From DATLGD01 sp035540755 (GTDB lineage: Bacteria; Actinomycetota; Actinomycetes; Mycobacteriales; SCTD01), in contig DATLGD010000046.1 of the NCBI GenBank assembly GCA_035540755.1, positions 1-17,597 of the forward strand: a stretch of 17,597 nt of DNA. Reading direction: 5' to 3'. The translations under genes were made by a program, and so were the position numbers. The notes beneath the pieces are model-generated. The model made no database searches. It had not been told where the DNA came from and saw only the letters and a list, made by a program, of their open reading frames with translations. How positions within the stretch are numbered: the first letter of the stretch is position 1; each line of letters starts with the position of its first letter. Below, piece by piece: positions 16,889 to 17,597 of this stretch.

Positions 16889-17428
16889 CGGGCCGATGTC
16901 GCGCTGTTCATGCCAGCCGATCGGCAGCACCACGGAGTGTGCGACGCAGTGGCGGCAGAAGGGCCCGCAGGTTTCCCGGCCGGGGAACCTGCAAAGGTGT
17001 GTCCGGAGGATGGGCTGGGTCCGGAGGATGGGCTGGTTCCCGGGCGCGCGGTGCGTGGGATCCCGGATGCCGGCTCGACGGCTACCAGAGCTGGGGCTCG
17101 TCGATGGCCCTGGGTGACGGTCGGGCCACGCGATCCTCGGGCGTGACAAGGGTGCCATGGGGTCGACTGGTGCCCCGCCCCCCGCCGGCCGGCTCGGTGC
17201 GGCCTCGCGGCCGCGCAGGCGGTTGAGGGCGCCGTACACCTCGACCAGCGAGACGCCGAGCAGGTCGGCGAGCGCAGAGGCCGGCACGAGGATGCGCCGG
17301 CGCAGGCGCACCGTGGGCAGCTCGTCGGTGCCGACAAGGTCGTAGGCGGTCGAGCGGGAGACGCCGATCAGGGCGGCGGCCTCCTCGACCGTGAGCGTGA
17401 GCGAGTGCTCGGCGGAGCGGGTCGACAT
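16883..17428 (-). CDS. Excisionase-like / MerR-type helix-turn-helix DNA-binding protein
   Basis: Residues about 10-62 are a typical excisionase-family winged helix-turn-helix: LTVEEAAALIGVSRSTAYDL, then ELPTVRLRRRILVPASALADLLG. In mobile elements such proteins bend attachment-site DNA to direct excision, and many also act as repressors. The ATG at 17428 has a strong AGGAGG (17439-17434) five bases upstream. After about residue 75 the sequence turns into Pro/Arg/Ser/Gly-rich, low-complexity protein, including a repeated QPILRT-type unit encoded by an 18-base tandem repeat. Only the first 70-75 residues look conserved, so the tail may be recent or degenerate read-through sequence. The usual excisionase is 60-100 residues; this one is 181. 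The partner integrase is not in the window and would be expected to the right. It is on the same strand as the cargo operon and ends 137 bases before it, so it could control that operon. Confidence 0.75.
   Translation of the reverse strand: MSTRSAEHSLTLTVEEAAALIGVSRSTAYDLVGTDELPTVRLRRRILVPASALADLLGVSLVEVYGALNRLRGREAAPSRPAGGGAPVDPMAPLSRPRIAWPDRHPGPSTSPSSGSRRAGIRDPTHRAPGNQPILRTQPILRTHLCRFPGRETCGPFCRHCVAHSVVLPIGWHEQRDIGPL
16967..16992. repeat. 26-base near-perfect palindrome inside the 3' part of the excisionase-like gene
   Basis: Thirteen-base arms read GCAGGTTTCCCGG (16967-16979) and CCGGGGAACCTGC (16980-16992), complementary at 12 of 13 positions with no loop. It is too tight for an RNA hairpin without losing some central pairs, but it is well suited to a protein dimer. 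It lies about 220 bases upstream of the helicase fusion start, so it may be an operator, or a relic palindrome in degenerate sequence. Confidence 0.4.
17002..17036. repeat. 18-base tandem repeat, two copies
   Basis: The 17-base unit TCCGGAGGATGGGCTGG occurs at 17002-17018 and 17020-17036, with one G between. In the overlapping excisionase-like frame it encodes a repeated six-residue unit. It may come from replication slippage, or be a pair of protein-binding sites; identical copies imply recent duplication. Confidence 0.6.
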
Positions 17429-17504
17429 CGTGACCTCCTCGATGGTCGAGTCACTGCACTAGGCCCGTATTCCGCACTCCGACGTCGTTGACCTAACCCG
17501 GAAG

Positions 17505-17547
17505 CGTCTGGAAGCTGGCACAGGAGGCTGTTGCTGCTGGCCAGACG
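17505..17547. repeat. Inverted repeat upstream of the excisionase-like gene
   Basis: Arms CGTCTGG (17505-17511) and CCAGACG (17541-17547) are perfectly complementary with a 29-base spacer, and the right arm also forms the palindrome CTGGCCAG (17537-17544). It is 76-119 bases upstream of the ATG at 17428, where regulatory sites of an excisionase gene would lie. The remaining bases from 17429 to 17597 show no gene on either strand and no promoter I would defend. Confidence 0.25.
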
Positions 17548-17597
17548 TGTTGTTGGCATTCTCGGCGGGCCGACTCGCCTCGGTCCTGTGTTGGGGA

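Larger units (their letters stand above)
2065..17597. mobile_element. Integrative genomic island (left end at tRNA-Arg fragment; right end outside window)
   Basis: The support is threefold: a truncated tRNA-Arg 3' end at 2065-2108, an excisionase-like gene at 17428-16883, and a 14.4 kb block of accessory genes between them. In tRNA-integrating elements the usual order is intact tRNA, integrase, excisionase, cargo, then a duplicated tRNA 3' fragment. Read leftward, this window shows the last three of these, so the integrase and intact tRNA should lie to the right of 17597. No integrase, relaxase, replication or phage structural gene is visible inside the window. Whether the element is a phage satellite, an integrative conjugative element or a simple defence island therefore cannot be decided. 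Confidence 0.55.

Noticed and set aside
1..17597. CRISPR array or insertion sequence
   Set aside because: No regularly spaced repeats and no transposase frame or terminal inverted repeats with target duplication were seen.

Overview
This is very GC-rich DNA. The genes use GTG and ATG starts, have strong G/C bias at third codon positions and are purine-led by AGGAG-type ribosome sites. Together with a tRNA-Arg remnant of the kind I associate with Actinobacteria, this points to an actinobacterial chromosome; I cannot name a genus. No compositional break between the left flank and the rest is obvious by eye.

The left flank (1-2064) reads as ordinary chromosome on the + strand. It holds the C-terminal part of a LuxR-type regulator (3-785), then a small SnoaL-like/ester-cyclase-like protein (904-1326), then a small cupin (1395-1769). 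After these comes a short frameshifted gene remnant on the - strand (about 1989-1839).

At 2065-2108 lies the 3' half of a tRNA-Arg gene on the - strand with no 5' half. Such a fragment is the usual signature of the distal attachment site of an element that integrates into a tRNA 3' end. Its orientation puts the element on the right, running from about 2065 past the window end. Direct 10-bp repeats and a palindrome just inside this end (2212-2241) look like recombination accessory sites. At the right, on the - strand, is an excisionase/MerR-like small DNA-binding protein (17428-16883). The layout predicts an integrase and the intact tRNA-Arg beyond 17597.

The cargo is one - strand operon of three tightly overlapping genes spanning 14.4 kb. 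Gene A (16745-10524, 2073 aa) fuses a winged-helix-like start, a DEDDh 3'-5' exonuclease, an XPD/DinG helicase without Fe-S cysteines, and a RecQ helicase. Gene B (10527-8182, 781 aa) is an orphan protein. Gene C (8189-2331, 1952 aa) is a very large helical protein with a C-terminal P-loop ATPase. The overlaps (4 bp and 8 bp) imply translational coupling and fixed stoichiometry. I infer a DNA-processing system, most plausibly anti-phage or anti-plasmid defence carried on an integrative island. I do not recognise it as a named system. Inverted repeats between the excisionase-like gene and gene A may be operators for the cargo operon.
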